A stretch of DNA of 64,000 nucleotides. Origin: JBOCEF01 sp047610385 (lineage in GTDB: Bacteria; Pseudomonadota; Alphaproteobacteria; Rhodobacterales; Rhodobacteraceae). Shown here piece after piece: positions 61,822 through 64,000 of this stretch. Location of the stretch: assembly GCA_047610385.1 (NCBI GenBank), contig JBLGAC010000009.1, positions 35,356 through 99,355 on the forward strand. The letters run 5' to 3'. The position numbers were made by a program, and so were the translations under genes. The notes beneath the pieces were generated by a model, which saw nothing but the letters and a program-made list of their open reading frames with translations, ran no database searches and was not told the DNA's origin. How positions within the stretch are numbered: position 1 is the stretch's first letter; every line of letters starts with the position of its first letter.

Positions 61822-63354
61822 TCAATCGACCAGCGCGCCTGCTTGGTCTTTGCGCATCCGCCGCCGTTTCGACACCCGCCCGACGATGATCGGCAGGACA
61901 AATCCGACAAAAGCCACCGTCCACAACCCGATCGCGAGCGGTGAGCCGATCAGCACGCCGTATTCGCCATCAGCGATGGTGACCGCGCGGCGCATGTTCA
62001 CCTCCATCGCGTTGCCCAGCAGGGTGCCCAGGATCACCGGCACCAAGGGCACGTCAAGCTTGCGAAGCGCCCAGCCCATGACCCCAAAGCCCACCATGAC
62101 CATCAGATCAAAGCTTGAGCCTGAGATGCCATAGATCCCGACAAAGCTGATCATCGCGACCACCGGCATCAAGATGCGCGGCGGCACCAGCAGCAGACGG
62201 CTGAACAGGCCCACCATGGGGATGTTCATGATCAGCAGCATGAAGTTGGCGATGAACAGCGCCGCGATCAGGCCCCACACCACATCGGGGTTTTGCGAAA
62301 ACAGCAGCGGCCCCGGCGTGATGTTCAGCGACAACAACACCGCCAGCAGCACCGCCGTGGTGCCAGATCCCGGCACGCCCAGCGCCAGCATCGGCACCAG
62401 CGCGCCGCCCGCAGCCGCGTTGTTCCCGGCCTCCGGCGCCGCAACACCGCGCGGATCGCCTTTGCCGAACGTGCCGTCGCGGTCCACCAGACGCTTTTCC
62501 ATCGAATAGCTGATGAACGATCCCAGTGATGCGCCTGCGCCCGGCAGCACTCCGGCCAGAAAGCCCAGAACCGTGCTGCGCAGCATCGTCGGCGTGCATT
62601 GGCGGATCATGGCAAAGCTGGGCGTGATGCGCCCGATCACGATTTTGGGCTTGGGGGCGGCGTTGGCGTCGCGGTTTTCCAAAAATACGAACACCTCGGA
62701 CAACGCGAACAGCCCGACGATGGCCACAAGGAAATCAATGCCGTCATACAGATGCACTTCGCCAAAGGTAAAGCGCGGCACACCGGTCTGTGTGTCGACC
62801 CCGATCATGGCCAAGCCCAGCCCCAGGGCTGCGGCGAACGCCGATTTGCCCTGATTGGTCGCTGAAATGCCGCCCAAAGTGGCGAATGCAAGCGCGAACA
62901 GCGCGAAATATTCCGCCGGGCCGAACAGCAGCGCCACCTTCACCAACTGGGGGGCAAGGAACACCAGCCCCCAGGTCGCGAAGAATGCGCCGACAAAAGA
63001 CGCGATGCCTGACAGGGCCAGTGCCTCTCCGGCCCGTCCTGCCTGCGCCATGGGATAGCCGTCAAGGCAGGTCATCATCGCTGGTTCGTCGCCCGGAATG
63101 TTCAGCAAGATCGAACTGATGCGCCCGCCATACATCGCGCCATAATACACCGACGTCAGCAAGATCAGCGACGGCGTTGGCCCAAGCCCCAGCGTGAACG
63201 CGAGCGGTATCAGGATCGCGACCCCGTTCGACGGGCCAAGCCCCGGCAATGCGCCCATGACGGTGCCCAGAAAGCAGCCCATCAGCGCCAGAAGCAGATT
63301 TTCGAATGTCAGCGCGACCAGAAAGCCGTCACTGAGCGATGCAAACGTGTCCAT
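61822..63354 (-). CDS. tctA: Tripartite tricarboxylate transporter permease TctA
   Basis: The large membrane subunit of a TTT-family transporter that imports citrate or other carboxylates with a periplasmic binding protein. It has 510 residues and about twelve helices. Family hallmarks are LGTVMGALPGLGPSNGVAI, AMYGGRISSILLNIPGD and GFLAGVLPGAGASLGSFISY. The ATG at 63354 lies 10 nt after the tctB stop. The binding protein (TctC) gene is not in the window; it may lie beyond the right edge. Substrate unknown. Confidence 0.95.
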   Translation of the reverse strand: MDTFASLSDGFLVALTFENLLLALMGCFLGTVMGALPGLGPSNGVAILIPLAFTLGLGPTPSLILLTSVYYGAMYGGRISSILLNIPGDEPAMMTCLDGYPMAQAGRAGEALALSGIASFVGAFFATWGLVFLAPQLVKVALLFGPAEYFALFALAFATLGGISATNQGKSAFAAALGLGLAMIGVDTQTGVPRFTFGEVHLYDGIDFLVAIVGLFALSEVFVFLENRDANAAPKPKIVIGRITPSFAMIRQCTPTMLRSTVLGFLAGVLPGAGASLGSFISYSMEKRLVDRDGTFGKGDPRGVAAPEAGNNAAAGGALVPMLALGVPGSGTTAVLLAVLLSLNITPGPLLFSQNPDVVWGLIAALFIANFMLLIMNIPMVGLFSRLLLVPPRILMPVVAMISFVGIYGISGSSFDLMVMVGFGVMGWALRKLDVPLVPVILGTLLGNAMEVNMRRAVTIADGEYGVLIGSPLAIGLWTVAFVGFVLPIIVGRVSKRRRMRKDQAGALVD

Positions 63355-63364
63355 TGCAAAATCC

Positions 63365-63796
63365 TCAGAAACCGAAGGGGCCGCGGGCCAGCGACAGCCC
63401 GAGGATGAGACGGAACACCACGTAGATGCCCCCCGATGTGCAGATGCCGACCACCACGCTTTGCAGCGGCCTGGTGCCAAGGCGCCAGGTCAGGTAGCCC
63501 GACGCCAGAGCGGTGGCGATCAGGAACCCCAGTTCGGGCAGCGCCTGCGCATAAGCGATCATGGCCAGTGCCGCGAGCGCGATCTCCGCCAGCCGTCCGC
63601 CGCGGGGCCAGGTGGGGTCAGGGTCAGGCTTGACCAGGAACCAGGCTGAGGACAGCCCAAGCACGATGGCGATGATGATCGGAAAGGTCTTGGGGCCAAC
63701 GGCGTCGGAGAGAAAGCTCTCCTCAATGATCGTTGCCTGCCACGCAAAAAAGATGGCGAGAAGGATCCCGATCCCGCCGAAAATCCGGTCGCTCAT
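63365..63796 (-). CDS. tctB: Tripartite tricarboxylate transporter small subunit TctB
   Basis: The small membrane subunit that pairs with TctA. It has 143 residues and four predicted helices (RIFGGIGILLAIFFAWQA first). DAVGPKTFPIIIAIVLGLSS is the family's conserved stretch. It begins the two-gene run tctB-tctA on the minus strand, preceded by a tandem repeat array. Confidence 0.93.
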   Translation of the reverse strand: MSDRIFGGIGILLAIFFAWQATIIEESFLSDAVGPKTFPIIIAIVLGLSSAWFLVKPDPDPTWPRGGRLAEIALAALAMIAYAQALPELGFLIATALASGYLTWRLGTRPLQSVVVGICTSGGIYVVFRLILGLSLARGPFGF

Positions 63797-63844
63797 GGAG
63801 TGGCTCCCTGATGTGCGCGGGGGTGTGGATCCCGCGGTGTTTTC

Positions 63845-64000
63845 TACCAGACGCGCCCCCGGCGCGATTTTTTACCAGACGCGCCCCCGGCCCAATTTTT
63901 TTACCAGACGCGCCCCCGGCCCAATTTTTTTACCAGACGCGCCCCCGGCCCAATTTTTTTACCAGACGCGCCCCCGGCCCAATTTTTTACCAGACGCGCC
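63845..64000. repeat. Tandem repeat array, six copies of a 28-29 bp unit, cut by the window edge
   Basis: The unit starts TACCAGACGCGCCCCCGG and continues with CCCAATTTTTT. Copies begin at 63845, 63873, 63902, 63931, 63960 and 63988. The first copy is the most divergent (GCGCGA in place of CCCAA); copies differ mainly in T-run length (6-8). The array lies upstream of tctB, starting about 50 bp before its start codon, and continues past the window, so the copy number is a minimum. Confidence 0.92.

Noticed and set aside
63838..64000. Terminal repeats considered as a CRISPR array
   Set aside because: The unit repeats with no unique spacers, and no cas genes are near.

Overview
The window looks like a chromosome segment of a GC-rich alphaproteobacterium of the Rhodobacterales (Roseobacter/Paracoccaceae type). 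This rests on high GC with GC-rich third positions, the alphaproteobacterial forms of rpsD and accA, a ccmF-ccmH pair followed by an enoyl-CoA hydratase, a YdcSTUVW-like polyamine operon, TctA/TctB, and four secreted proteins ending in a VPLPA-type sorting tail. No rRNA, tRNA, CRISPR array, insertion sequence or prophage was recognised.

Layout. 1-8.7 kb: the end of an SDR gene, a VPLPA-tail protein that appears to start at AUA, a universal stress protein, a chemoreceptor, rpsD, a decayed small secreted ORF, a second VPLPA-tail protein, a UshA-like 5'-nucleotidase and a 42-residue secreted peptide. 8.7-23.8 kb: enoyl-CoA hydratase, ccmH, ccmF, a two-subunit molybdenum hydroxylase with a divergent TetR regulator, a class IV aminotransferase, accA, VPLPA-tail proteins three and four around a glutamate dehydrogenase, and hrpB. 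23.8-30.1 kb: a tightly packed minus-strand operon of four glycosyltransferases and one histidine phosphatase with a long Ala/Pro-rich N-terminus. 30.4-43.2 kb: an MscS-family channel, then a five-gene beta-oxidation operon (enoyl-CoA hydratase, thiolase, FadJ-type enzyme, acyl-CoA dehydrogenase, CoA racemase/transferase) facing an acyl-CoA ligase, a YjbR-like protein, an SDR and a TetR regulator.

43.3-52.9 kb is the most unusual part. Four coupled plus-strand genes encode (1) a TTG-started protein resembling accessory proteins found beside type VI effectors, (2) an Ig-like beta-sandwich protein, (3) a 1307-residue multidomain protein with a LysM-like start, FlgD-Ig-like and peptidoglycan-binding-like segments and a C-terminal metzincin-type zinc site with Met-turn, and (4) a secreted protein with an Ig-like N-terminus that could be its partner or antagonist. 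Divergent from them lie a four-helix membrane protein and a membrane-anchored ClpP/crotonase-fold protease. No secretion apparatus is in the window, so this looks like an orphan effector module.

52.9-53.9 kb holds no convincing gene. 53.9-64 kb: a TauE/SafE exporter, a LysR regulator, a polyamine ABC transporter operon with an aminobutyraldehyde dehydrogenase, a lipoprotein, and the tctB-tctA pair of a tripartite tricarboxylate transporter. The window ends inside a 28-29 bp tandem repeat array upstream of tctB.
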